Assembly (NCBI GenBank): GCA_964570685.1
Contig: CAZMZC010000058.1
Location: forward strand, 1 to 16,536
Source: UBA1189 sp964570685
GTDB taxonomy: Bacteria > Bacteroidota > Bacteroidia > Bacteroidales > Bacteroidaceae
Length of the DNA stretch: 16,536 nucleotides
Direction: 5' to 3'
Part shown: one piece after another, positions 6,628 through 13,828 of the stretch
How the letters are laid out: each line of letters opens with the position of its first letter
Position numbering within the stretch: position 1 is the stretch's first letter
The notes under the pieces: model-generated
What the model was told of the DNA's origin: nothing
The model's database searches: none
The model's input: the letters and a program-made list of their open reading frames with translations, nothing else
Made by a program: the position numbers and the translations under genes

Positions 6628-7842
6628 ATGTTTGGAGGTCGTAAAAAGATTGTGCAGTCGTGCTTAACGGCTATTATAGGTATTGCTTTTATTTCCTGTT
6701 CCTCAAAGAATGGGGAAGAACTTACCTGCTATACCGTGGAGCGAGGCGCTTTTGTCGATGTTTTACGTGTTGAAGGGTTCACTGAGTCACTGAGCTCAGT
6801 CACGCTCACCTGTCCACCCGATGTTGACGGTAGCATCGAATATCTCATTGAAAGCGGTACGATGGTAAAAAAAGGGGATACGCTCTGCATCATCGAGGAC
6901 CTAAGCATCGAGGAACGATATGATAATCTTCTCATCGACCTTGAGAACAGTTATGCGGACCTTGAAGCTACAAAAGCCAATGCGCAGTTGGAGTTGGCTA
7001 TGCTCGAAGCACAGGTAAGAACCAATGAGGCCGAGACACAGATTGCAGGACTCGACTCTGTGCAACTCCTCTACCTAAGCCCAACGGAACGACGCATCAA
7101 GGAATTGCAGATGGAACAGTCGACCATACGGCGCGAACGACTCTACAAGCAGGTTGATAAACAAAAAATCATACAGCAAGCCGACATAAAGAAGGCTGAG
7201 AGTGATATTTCAAGAATCGAGCGACGAATCGAGAGTCAGCGCGAACTATTGCAGTCGCTCATACTTCTTGCCCCAAGAGATGGGCTTGCAATCCGTGCCC
7301 GTAGAAATCCTTGGAGCAGCCAGACGTGGCTTGTGGGCGATAACGTATGGAATGGACGTGCGGTGGTCACGATGCCTTCGGTAGATAGCGTGAAGGTACT
7401 CATCTATGCACAGGAGACGGAATATAAGCGTATCGAAGTGGGCGACTCGGTGGAGTATACCTTTGATGCGATGCCCGACAATAGGGCATGGGGCCGTATC
7501 ACCAAGCTGTCGCCCATGGGGCTGAAGCGTACAGAAGGATCTGAAGTGAAGACATTTGAGATTGAGGCCTCGGTAGATTCGCTCCTGCAACCGATTGACC
7601 CGGGACTCAGTGCCAACTGCCGTATCTATCTGCAGCATGTGCCTGACACGCTCGTTGTGCCTACCGTATGTGTGTATCACCGCGACTCGACCAATGTGGT
7701 GTATGTACGCAAGGGAAAGAAATACGAAGAACGCGAAGTGAAACTCTCCATCACCACACCTCGAAGTTCGGTCATTGCCGAGGGACTGCATGAAGGAGAA
7801 CAGATAACATTGATAAAACCTGATGACAAACATATCTTATGA
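6628..7842 (+). CDS. periplasmic adaptor lipoprotein 1 (HlyD/MacA-like) of the exporter operon
   Basis: A 404-residue membrane-fusion (adaptor) protein, expected to link an inner-membrane ABC transporter to the outer membrane. The signal peptide ends in FISC, with lipidated Cys24. A biotinyl/lipoyl-like half follows (VDGSIEYLIESGTMVKKGDT, 67-85), then a long coiled-coil hairpin at about 95-212 rich in Glu, Arg and Gln. The returning lipoyl half is LLAPRDGLAIRAR (213-225), followed by NPWSSQTWLVGDNVWNG, a beta-barrel and a membrane-proximal domain that ends in EGEQITLIKP. The hairpin carries an inserted segment (GLDSVQLLYLSPTERR) at its middle, near the presumed tip. It is the first gene of the operon and overlaps the next one by 4 bp (ATGA), implying translational coupling. 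Substrate unknown. Confidence 0.87.
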   Translation: MFGGRKKIVQSCLTAIIGIAFISCSSKNGEELTCYTVERGAFVDVLRVEGFTESLSSVTLTCPPDVDGSIEYLIESGTMVKKGDTLCIIEDLSIEERYDNLLIDLENSYADLEATKANAQLELAMLEAQVRTNEAETQIAGLDSVQLLYLSPTERRIKELQMEQSTIRRERLYKQVDKQKIIQQADIKKAESDISRIERRIESQRELLQSLILLAPRDGLAIRARRNPWSSQTWLVGDNVWNGRAVVTMPSVDSVKVLIYAQETEYKRIEVGDSVEYTFDAMPDNRAWGRITKLSPMGLKRTEGSEVKTFEIEASVDSLLQPIDPGLSANCRIYLQHVPDTLVVPTVCVYHRDSTNVVYVRKGKKYEEREVKLSITTPRSSVIAEGLHEGEQITLIKPDDKHIL

Positions 7843-9080
7843 TGATAAACTATAGGATCAAGGGGCTGGCCGCAATGCTCTGTTGCATAGGAGCGCTCGC
7901 CGTATCGTGCGGCAAGAAGACCGAGGCACAGGTGCCCGAAGCAAAAGTGACGAAAGGCATCTTCTATATAGATATATATGAAGAGGGAGAGATCGAGGCC
8001 GTCAACTCTATCAACATTGCATCGCCCAATATTCCGTGGCGATTTGGTAATCTGAAGATATCGAACATCGTGACCGATGGCAATGAGGTGCAAGCCGGCG
8101 ATACCGTCATCACCTTCGACCCTGCCGAAGTGCGCAAGTCAATCCTCGACTATGAAGACCGCCTTGTAGTGAGCAATGCGGAGCTGGAGAAGATGCTTGC
8201 ACAGCACGAACTGCAGATGGAGGAGCTCACGGCTGATTATGAGGTTACCCGTATCAGTCACGAGATATCACGTATGCAACTCGAGTCGGCTTCGCATGAG
8301 AGTGAAATCAAGAAGCGCGAAATCCAGCTAAATCTGGAGAAGGCAGATATCTCGCTTGCCCGTGCCAAGGACCAGATAGAGAATCGTCGGCGCATACAAG
8401 CTGAAGAACTAAAGAAAAAACGCCTCTCCATACGTGAGGATGAGGAGCGTCTTGAGGAGGCTCACCGCACACTTGACAGGTTGTTTGTCATTGCTCCTTC
8501 GCCCGGTATAGCTATCGTAACTCGTAATTACAGCACCAACGCCAAATATCAGGCAGGCGACCAATGTTGGTCACAACAGCAACTCATACAGTTGCCCGAC
8601 CTTTCGAAATTGAAGGCCAAGGTCAATATCAACGAAGTGGATATCTCGCAGGTAACCAAAGGACTGAAGGTACAGATACGTCCTGATGCCTTTTCCGACA
8701 GTACATTTACTGGAACTGTGATAACTGTAGCCAACTTGGCACAGAACAAGGATAACAAATCAAAAATAAAAGTTTTCCCCGTAGAAATTGTCATCGACCA
8801 ATTCAATAAGAACTTGCTTCCTGGGCTTACGGTAAGTTGCCGTATCATTGTGGACGAAATCCCCGACGTGTGCTATGTGCCTTTGGAGGCTTTGCATGTT
8901 GAGGGTGATAGAAGCTATGTGTATAAGAAGACTGTAGGTGGGTACGACAAGGTGGATGTAAAGACGGGATCTACCAATTCGGATTATGTCATTATTGAAT
9001 CAGGACTTGATGAGGGTGATGCGGTTGCCCTTGTAGACCCTACATTAGTGGCACAGAAAGATAAAGAGGAGAAGAAATGA
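7839..9080 (+). CDS. periplasmic adaptor lipoprotein 2 (HlyD/MacA-like)
   Basis: A 413-residue adaptor lipoprotein: signal peptide with AVSC and Cys24, first lipoyl half around 75-94 (NIVTDGNEVQAGDTVITFDP), and a coiled-coil hairpin at about 97-213 with many charged heptads. The second lipoyl half is VIAPSPGIAIVTRN. Then come a beta-barrel (INEVDISQVTKGLKVQIRPD) and a membrane-proximal domain (VPLEALHVEGDRSYVYKK ... ESGLDEGDAVAL). The layout is that of complete MacA-type adaptors. It differs clearly from adaptor 1 but shares with adaptor 3 the phrase GDxVIxxDPAxV before the hairpin, so 2 and 3 are probably the closer pair. It begins within the stop of adaptor 1 and its own stop overlaps the start of adaptor 3 (ATGA in both cases). 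Confidence 0.88.
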   Translation: MMINYRIKGLAAMLCCIGALAVSCGKKTEAQVPEAKVTKGIFYIDIYEEGEIEAVNSINIASPNIPWRFGNLKISNIVTDGNEVQAGDTVITFDPAEVRKSILDYEDRLVVSNAELEKMLAQHELQMEELTADYEVTRISHEISRMQLESASHESEIKKREIQLNLEKADISLARAKDQIENRRRIQAEELKKKRLSIREDEERLEEAHRTLDRLFVIAPSPGIAIVTRNYSTNAKYQAGDQCWSQQQLIQLPDLSKLKAKVNINEVDISQVTKGLKVQIRPDAFSDSTFTGTVITVANLAQNKDNKSKIKVFPVEIVIDQFNKNLLPGLTVSCRIIVDEIPDVCYVPLEALHVEGDRSYVYKKTVGGYDKVDVKTGSTNSDYVIIESGLDEGDAVALVDPTLVAQKDKEEKK

Positions 9081-10072
9081 TGAAAGGCATATCGAAATAC
9101 CTGTTGTTGCTGCCTCTGCTCGTTGCGTGTAAGGGTGGTGTGTTTGGCGGCGATGAGGCTGCTGAGCAGAAGAGTACGGCTATAGTGGAAACTGGTGAAC
9201 TCTCGGCAGTGCGTACGAAAGCTTTCGTGATGCCTCGTTTCGGAAGATGGAGTTCTATGCGTGTTATTGGGTTGGCAGAACATGGTAAGGTGATACAGCC
9301 TGGCGATTCGGTCATCCAGCTCGACCCTGCCGATGTGACCAAGTATATTGTTGATCGTGAGACGGCATTGGAATCACAGCTCGCCTCGCTCGAGACCATG
9401 TTGGTGAATCAGGAGAACCGCGACAGCGAAGCGGAATCAACCATCAAATCAGAACTGGCTACCTATGAGCTTCGCAAACTGACACTCGAGTCGGCTCAGT
9501 TTGAGTCGGAGCGTACCAGAAAGATTAAAGAACTGGAGTTCCAGCAGGCTACCATTGCGCTCAACCTTGCCAAACGCAAGCTCGAACTCAATGAAATCAT
9601 CAATGCCAACGACTTGAAGATTCAGCAAATACGTGTCAATCAGATACAGAAGGATATACAGAATGCTTACGACATCATTCCCCAACTGACTATCCGCTCG
9701 GAGATACCGGGAATCTTCCAGATTCACCGCAACTGGCGCTCTGGTCAGCTGCTTCAGGTGGGCGATGAAGTGTGGCGTGGAAATTCGATGGCCTATGTGC
9801 CCGACCTTACTTGGATGAAGGTGGAGACTTGTATCAATGAGAATGACTTCTTGCGTATCAAAGTAGGCACTAAGGTATTGGTGCGATTGGATGCATTGCC
9901 CGATGTCTCATTTGAGGGTGAGGTGTCGCGTATTGGCCGTTTCTGCCATGTGCGTGATGCTAATAAGCCGCGCCAAAAGGTCTTCGATGTAGAGGTACGT
10001 CTTTTAGTGTCGGATGAGCGTTTGAAACCAGGCATGACCGTAAGTTGTGAATATTTGGAGGAGGTAGGATAA
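9077..10072 (+). CDS. periplasmic adaptor lipoprotein 3, short form (HlyD-like)
   Basis: A 331-residue adaptor with signal peptide LLLLPLLVAC and lipidated Cys18. It has the first lipoyl half (GLAEHGKVIQPGDSVIQLDP, 65-84), a hairpin at about 88-200 and the returning half IRSEIPGIFQIHRNWRSG. A beta-barrel follows (VETCINENDFLRIKVGTKVL), ending at LKPGMTVSCEYLEEVG. Unlike adaptors 1 and 2 it stops right after the beta-barrel and has no membrane-proximal domain. I looked for a continuation in other frames after 10072 and saw none, so the shortness looks real rather than a frameshift. The missing domain is the one that contacts the transporter in MacA-type assemblies. This protein may therefore sit differently in the complex, or act as a spacer between the other two. 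An 85-bp gap separates it from the permease gene. Confidence 0.86.
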   Translation: MMKGISKYLLLLPLLVACKGGVFGGDEAAEQKSTAIVETGELSAVRTKAFVMPRFGRWSSMRVIGLAEHGKVIQPGDSVIQLDPADVTKYIVDRETALESQLASLETMLVNQENRDSEAESTIKSELATYELRKLTLESAQFESERTRKIKELEFQQATIALNLAKRKLELNEIINANDLKIQQIRVNQIQKDIQNAYDIIPQLTIRSEIPGIFQIHRNWRSGQLLQVGDEVWRGNSMAYVPDLTWMKVETCINENDFLRIKVGTKVLVRLDALPDVSFEGEVSRIGRFCHVRDANKPRQKVFDVEVRLLVSDERLKPGMTVSCEYLEEVG

Positions 10073-10120
10073 TAGTCAGAGTCCTAAAATACAACTTAGA
10101 AGTTCTAGATTGTCTGGGAA

Positions 10121-10140
10121 ATCCTAGGAGGACCTAGGAT
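10121..10140. other. hairpin in the gap between adaptor 3 and permease genes
   Basis: ATCCTAGG (10121-10128) pairs perfectly with CCTAGGAT (10133-10140) across a 4-nt AGGA loop. No T-run follows, so it is not a typical terminator. In the mRNA it could act as a processing or stability element that sets different levels of adaptors and of permease plus ATPase. It ends 17 bp before the permease ATG. Confidence 0.5.
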
Positions 10141-10157
10141 AATATAAAGAAAACGAT

Positions 10158-11396
10158 ATGGAATACAGCGAAAACATAAAAGTTGCGTGGCAAGGACTGA
10201 CGGACCATAAGTTCCGTTCATTCTTGACGATGCTCGGTATCATCTTTGGTGTGGCATCGGTGATTGCGATGCTTTCGATTGGTGAGGGCGCCAAGCGTGA
10301 AGCCATTGCCAAGTACCAGGATTTGGGTGTAAACAATATCATCGTTCGTGAGAAAGACATGACCGACGAGGAGCTGGAAGAGGTACGCACGAAGTTCTCT
10401 CCCGGACTCTCGCTGCACGATGCCGAGGTTATCCGTGAGATTGTTCCGGGTGTGAGCCGTATTGCTGCCCAAGCAGAAATCAATGCCGATGTCAAGTATA
10501 CCAACCGCTCGGTGAAGTCCTCGGTGATTGGTGTTACCCCAGAGTTCTACGACATCCTGAACTATAAGATTAGTGAAGGAGAGTTTATCGGCAACGTGCA
10601 CTACAGCGGCAAGCAGAAGGTGTGCGTGCTCGGAGCCGGCATTGCTTTCACCCTTTTCCAGAAGGAGGAGCCCATCGGCAAGATGATTAAGATAGAGGAC
10701 CAATGGTTAGAGGTTATCGGCGTGTTGGAATCAAAAGCGCTCTTTACCGAGACAGTAGGTGAATTGGCTGCCCGCGACCTCAATACCGACGTGTATGTGC
10801 CGCTCTCCATGTTTCTCGACCGCTTCTCGCGTGGCAATGCACTTGATAGTGAGATACAGCAACTCACCATTCAGGTGGAGAACTCAGACCAACTGATGGA
10901 GACCTCTACGCTGGTCAATGAGATTGTTAAGCGTCACCACTTCAACAATGAAGACTATGGCATCGTGATACCCCTCGAACTGCTCAAGCAGGAGGAGAAG
11001 GAGCGTCAGATATATAACTTCCTGCTCGGTGCCATTGCGGCCATCTCGCTCCTTGTAGGTGGTATCGGTATTATGAACATTATGCTGGCTACGGTGATGG
11101 AGCGTACCCGTGAGATTGGTATCCGACGTGCTATCGGAGCCCGCAAGCGCGACATCATGACCCAGTTTGTCACCGAGGCCGTGGTAATCAGTATTGCCGG
11201 TGGTATCATCGGCGTGGTAGCTGGAGTGTCGCTCTCACTCCTGGTATCGGTATTTACCGATGTGAGCACCTATATTAGATTATATAGTATCGTGATTGCC
11301 TTTGCCTTCTCGGTAGTGGTGGGTGTTGTATTCGGCTACCTGCCTGCCAAGAATGCTGCCAATCTGAAACCTGTAGATTCGATACGCTATGAATGA
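10158..11396 (+). CDS. ABC transporter permease, MacB/FtsX family
   Basis: A 412-residue inner-membrane subunit with the MacB topology. There is an N-terminal amphipathic stretch and TM1 (about 20-42, FLTMLGIIFGVASVIAML), a large periplasmic MacB-PCD domain (about 45-280), then TM2 (285-310), TM3 (341-367) and TM4 (375-394). The strongly conserved block after TM2 reads GGIGIMNIMLATVMERTREI and continues GIRRAIGARKRDI, which is diagnostic of the family. The ATPase is a separate protein here, as in LolCDE-type and many Gram-positive systems, rather than fused as in E. coli MacB. Such permeases do not move substrate through the membrane in the usual way; they use ATP hydrolysis to drive periplasmic shape changes (mechanotransmission), working with adaptors and a TolC-like channel. 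The gene overlaps the ATPase gene by 8 bp. Likely exported material (lipid, peptide, siderophore or drug) is unknown. Confidence 0.92.
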   Translation: MEYSENIKVAWQGLTDHKFRSFLTMLGIIFGVASVIAMLSIGEGAKREAIAKYQDLGVNNIIVREKDMTDEELEEVRTKFSPGLSLHDAEVIREIVPGVSRIAAQAEINADVKYTNRSVKSSVIGVTPEFYDILNYKISEGEFIGNVHYSGKQKVCVLGAGIAFTLFQKEEPIGKMIKIEDQWLEVIGVLESKALFTETVGELAARDLNTDVYVPLSMFLDRFSRGNALDSEIQQLTIQVENSDQLMETSTLVNEIVKRHHFNNEDYGIVIPLELLKQEEKERQIYNFLLGAIAAISLLVGGIGIMNIMLATVMERTREIGIRRAIGARKRDIMTQFVTEAVVISIAGGIIGVVAGVSLSLLVSVFTDVSTYIRLYSIVIAFAFSVVVGVVFGYLPAKNAANLKPVDSIRYE

Positions 11397-12102
11397 TACG
11401 CTATTAATAGAGATAAACAATATCACCAAGCGCTATGAGATGGGCGACAATGTGGTGATGGCGCTGCAAGATGTCAATCTGAAGATTGAGCGCGGAGAGT
11501 ACCTGAGCATCATGGGACCCTCAGGCTCGGGCAAGAGCACCTTTATGAATATCTTGGGTTGTCTTGACACCCCCTCTACAGGAGAGTACAAGTTTCGCGG
11601 AGTCGATGTGAGCAAGCTCGATGATGATGCCCTCTCGGCAATGCGCAACAAGGAGATTGGATTTGTGTTCCAGAACTTCAATCTGCTACCCAAGCTCAAT
11701 GCCGTGCAGAATGTTGAGCTCCCCTTGGCGTATGCTGGAGTACCTGCTGCTGAGCGTCGCGAACGTGCTATACGTGCGCTTGAGCGTGTCAAATTGGCCG
11801 ACCGTATGCACCATAAGCCAAGCGAGCTCTCGGGTGGTCAGCGTCAGCGTGTAGCCATTGCCCGTGCTTTGGTGACCAATCCAGGCATCTTGCTGGCCGA
11901 TGAGCCTACGGGTGCGCTCGACTCAAAGACGGGTGTGGAAATTATGCGCCTCTTCGACGAGCTGCACCGCGAAGGTGATAACACCATCATCCTCATCACA
12001 CACGAGCAGGAGATTGCCAACTATGCCATCCGTAATGTATATATAAAGGACGGTACTATCCATTACGACCGACTGAATACCAATAGAACCATTGTTTCGT
12101 AG
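11389..12102 (+). CDS. ABC transporter ATP-binding protein, MacB/LolD type
   Basis: A 237-residue nucleotide-binding subunit with every motif intact: Walker A GPSGSGKST (43-51), Q-loop FQNFNLLP (Q95), signature LSGGQRQR (147-154), Walker B ILLADEP (167-173) with the following TGALDS D-loop, and switch histidine H205 in ITHEQ. FQNFNLLP and ADEPTGALD are typical of the MacB/LolD/FtsE branch. The last ~20 residues contain KDGTIHYDR, the usual end of the domain. The gene starts inside the end of the permease gene, which implies tight coupling, and it is the last gene of the operon; a strong terminator follows 28 bp later. Confidence 0.95.
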   Translation: MNDTLLIEINNITKRYEMGDNVVMALQDVNLKIERGEYLSIMGPSGSGKSTFMNILGCLDTPSTGEYKFRGVDVSKLDDDALSAMRNKEIGFVFQNFNLLPKLNAVQNVELPLAYAGVPAAERRERAIRALERVKLADRMHHKPSELSGGQRQRVAIARALVTNPGILLADEPTGALDSKTGVEIMRLFDELHREGDNTIILITHEQEIANYAIRNVYIKDGTIHYDRLNTNRTIVS

Positions 12103-12128
12103 TGCTTTTCTTGGTGGTATATGCATAT

Positions 12129-12164
12129 AAAAATAGTTGGCTCATGCGAGCCAACTATTTTTTT
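12129..12164. terminator. strong bidirectional terminator
   Basis: AAATAGTTGGCTC (12131-12143) pairs without mismatch with GAGCCAACTATTT (12148-12160) around ATGC, and two more A-T pairs extend the stem outward. The plus strand continues with T (to 12164), ending the exporter operon; the minus strand continues TTTTATAT, ending oxyR. Confidence 0.92.
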
Positions 12165-12256
12165 GTCTGCTTTGTCCGAAGGGCGTGTATTTGTACAAAA
12201 ATACAACAGTATTTCGCTTAGAAGTCCATTTAACTTGATATATATATGATGTTGTT

Positions 12257-13183
12257 TTATAGCCTAATAGCAAACTTTTTTAGTCGCATGTCAAGCATCT
12301 CTTCTGGTATGATTGCTTTTACGGCATCTGCGACCGAATTTATCAGGCGTTCGCGTACATAATCTTGACGGATGACAAGTGATATTTCGCGTACGGGAGT
12401 GGGGGCCGATAGTAGGCGCACATGCTGCTGCTGTTTCTCGTGTAGCAGTGGCAGGTGCAGCTCGGGGATTACTGTGTAGCCTCCATTCTCGTCAACGATT
12501 TTGATGAGTGTGTCTATGCTTCCTGCTTCGTAAGTGGTCGAGTAGGCCGACTGTGTCTGGCAGAAATTGAACACCTGATTTCTCATGCAGTGACCCTCTT
12601 TCAATACCCACAGATGTTCGGTGGGCATCTCATTGGCCACAATCTCCTCTTTGGCATACAGCTCTTCGCTGGGCGATACATAAGCGGCAAACTTCTCATA
12701 GTAGAGCGGTATTTCAAGGAAGTCGGGTTGTTCCAAAGGAGTGGCAAGGATAGCCATATCCAGCTCTGCCTTGCGCAACTGTTCTATGATGACAGCCGTA
12801 CGCAGTTCGAAGGCGCGTAATTCTATCTGCGGAAACATCTGCTGCATCTGTTTGAATAGTCGGGGCAGGATGTAGGGTGCCACGGTAGGTATCACTCCTA
12901 TACGTATAGTGCCGCTTCCCAGTTCCTTCTCCGAGCGTGTTATCTCCTTCAGCTGTGCTATGTGGTACAGCACCACACGTGCTTGGTCTACTACGGTGCG
13001 CCCGCTCTCTGTTGTGCTGATGGGATGGCTCTTGCGGTCGAAGAGGGTAAGGTCGAGTTCCTCTTCGAGTTTCTGTATCAGTGCACTCAGTGTCGGTTGA
13101 CTCACGCCGCACGCCTCGGCGGCTCTCTGGAAGTGGCGATGCTTATCGAGCGCCACGATGTACTCTAATTGCTGGATATTCAT
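12257..13183 (-). CDS. oxyR: hydrogen-peroxide sensor and LysR-type regulator OxyR
   Basis: A 308-residue LysR-family regulator of normal length. The N-terminal winged HTH (1-60) is MNIQQLEYIVALDKHRHFQR followed by AAEACGVSQPTLSALIQKLE. The effector domain is at 90-300. The two redox cysteines of OxyR are present as EGHCMRNQVFNFC, at positions 199 and 208, the same numbers as in E. coli OxyR. In that protein peroxide forms a disulphide between them and switches promoter activation. Cys25 in the HTH is an extra cysteine. It is expected to activate peroxide defence genes (catalase, Dps, peroxidases), none of which is in the window. It stands alone, divergent from dsbD across a ~645-bp gap; its start is the ATG at 13181-13183, with a good -7 box 23 bp upstream. 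Confidence 0.93.
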   Translation of the reverse strand: MNIQQLEYIVALDKHRHFQRAAEACGVSQPTLSALIQKLEEELDLTLFDRKSHPISTTESGRTVVDQARVVLYHIAQLKEITRSEKELGSGTIRIGVIPTVAPYILPRLFKQMQQMFPQIELRAFELRTAVIIEQLRKAELDMAILATPLEQPDFLEIPLYYEKFAAYVSPSEELYAKEEIVANEMPTEHLWVLKEGHCMRNQVFNFCQTQSAYSTTYEAGSIDTLIKIVDENGGYTVIPELHLPLLHEKQQQHVRLLSAPTPVREISLVIRQDYVRERLINSVADAVKAIIPEEMLDMRLKKFAIRL

Positions 13184-13205
13184 AATGTGTAGTCTCTTGT
13201 AAGTG

Positions 13206-13213
13206 CAAAGATA
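13206..13213 (-). promoter_or_regulatory. -7 promoter element of oxyR
   Basis: The minus strand reads TATCTTTG, an exact TAnnTTTG match, 22 bp before the start codon. There is no clean TTTG at -33; instead the palindrome at 13235-13248 occupies that place. Confidence 0.6.
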
Positions 13214-13234
13214 CGAACAAATGAGCGAAATAAA

Positions 13235-13248
13235 TGAAGTTTACTTCA
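13235..13248. promoter_or_regulatory. palindrome at the oxyR -33 region
   Basis: TGAAGTTTACTTCA is a perfect 6-bp inverted repeat with a 2-bp centre, about 21-35 bp upstream of the -7 element. Its position fits an operator for autoregulation, since LysR regulators commonly bind their own promoters. It does not match the E. coli OxyR site pattern, so the binder is uncertain. Confidence 0.4.
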
Positions 13249-13277
13249 ATTTATTACAAAGCGAGTGCAAATATCTC

Positions 13278-13307
13278 TTGCCAACCCCCTTGGCAACCCC
13301 TTGGCAG
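13278..13307. promoter_or_regulatory. TTGCCAA/TTGGCAA inverted repeat plus a third half-site
   Basis: TTGCCAA (13278-13284), five C, then TTGGCAA (13290-13296) form a perfect inverted repeat. After four C the half-site recurs as TTGGCAG (13301-13307), 11 bp on from the second. This could be a regulator site or a small stem-loop. A similar CCCCCTGGCAA appears again near 13376-13386. Confidence 0.4.
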
Positions 13308-13392
13308 AAAGCACCATTTTTGCAATACTTACCATTGATTATCAGCAAATAACCCTATATAATGATTTACGTTTACCCCCTGGCAATGGCAC

Positions 13393-13439
13393 AGCGAGCG
13401 AGAGCAGAGTCAATTGTATTTGAACTCTGCCGAGCGAGC
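13393..13439. repeat. hairpin flanked by AGCGAGCG-like direct repeats
   Basis: GCAGAGT (13404-13410) pairs with ACTCTGC (13424-13430), and AGCGAGCG before and CGAGCGAGC after it form direct repeats. A related short sequence beginning ATGGCACARCG starts both at 13386 and at 13466. These look like parts of a dispersed intergenic element; no protein is recognisable. Confidence 0.4.
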
Positions 13440-13499
13440 AAGCCATCTTAAAACATAGCTTTATAATGGCACAACGCAGCGCAAGGCGCAACATCATAT

Positions 13500-13509
13500 C
13501 CCCCCCCCC
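13500..13509 (+). repeat. C10 homopolymer tract
   Basis: Ten consecutive C residues, the longest G/C run in the window, lie in the gene-poor gap between oxyR and dsbD. Such tracts are prone to slippage and are used as phase-variation switches in some bacteria, but here no convincing gene spans it. A 67-codon open frame from 13466 would include it. Confidence 0.6.
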
Positions 13510-13617
13510 GGTATTTATATCATCTACTTCGCATAAAATCAAAGAAAAATGGGCATTATTTCGTAGTTCACCAGACTTTCAAGTGATAGGTTACAAGCGC
13601 GACCTAAAACTATCTAA

Positions 13618-13655
13618 AAAAGCACTGTCCCCCCTTAAAGGGCGACAGTGCTTTT
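13618..13655. terminator. intrinsic terminator without an adjacent gene
   Basis: AAAAGCACTGTC (13618-13629) pairs perfectly with GACAGTGCTTTT (13644-13655), with a C-rich/G-rich inner part that can add pairs. T-runs follow on both strands (TTTT on plus, six T on minus). It is clearly terminator-like, yet no gene ends nearby on either strand: oxyR reads away to the left and dsbD starts 170 bp to the right. It implies a transcript ending here, such as a small RNA or a decayed gene. Confidence 0.75.
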
Positions 13656-13776
13656 GGTTAGTTCTGTAGACTGCCATATGGATAGTTCATCATCCTAAAT
13701 GCCGGATGAGCCACTTTAACTTGCTGTGCAAACAGAAGGTACACTGTGCCTCGAGATAAAAAATAAATGTATTTAT

Positions 13777-13807
13777 TTTGTTCTCCGCTCGGCTTGTAGT
13801 ACCTTTG
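13777..13807 (+). promoter_or_regulatory. Bacteroidota-type promoter of dsbD
   Basis: TTTG at 13777-13780, a 19-bp spacer and TACCTTTG at 13800-13807 are an almost ideal -33/-7 pair. Transcription should begin near 13814, so the in-frame ATG at 13778 lies upstream of the transcript and cannot be the real start of dsbD. Confidence 0.75.
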
Positions 13808-13828
13808 CAGAAAAATTTGATTAAAAGG

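Larger units (their letters stand above)
13184..13776. other. gene-poor region between oxyR and dsbD
   Basis: No protein-coding gene is supported here. The longest open frame (13466-13669) is repetitive, crosses the C10 tract and runs through the terminator. The region instead holds the oxyR promoter and palindrome, the TTGCCAA/TTGGCAA repeat, the AGCGAGCG-flanked hairpin, the C10 tract and the orphan terminator listed separately. No tRNA-like fold is apparent. Confidence 0.6.

Noticed and set aside
13466..13669. A 67-residue protein between oxyR and dsbD
   Set aside because: It crosses the C10 tract and the terminator stem, has no recognisable domain and unusual composition.
13778..13828. 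The upstream ATG at 13778 as the dsbD start
   Set aside because: It lies within the dsbD promoter, upstream of the expected transcription start, and would place extra residues before the signal peptide.
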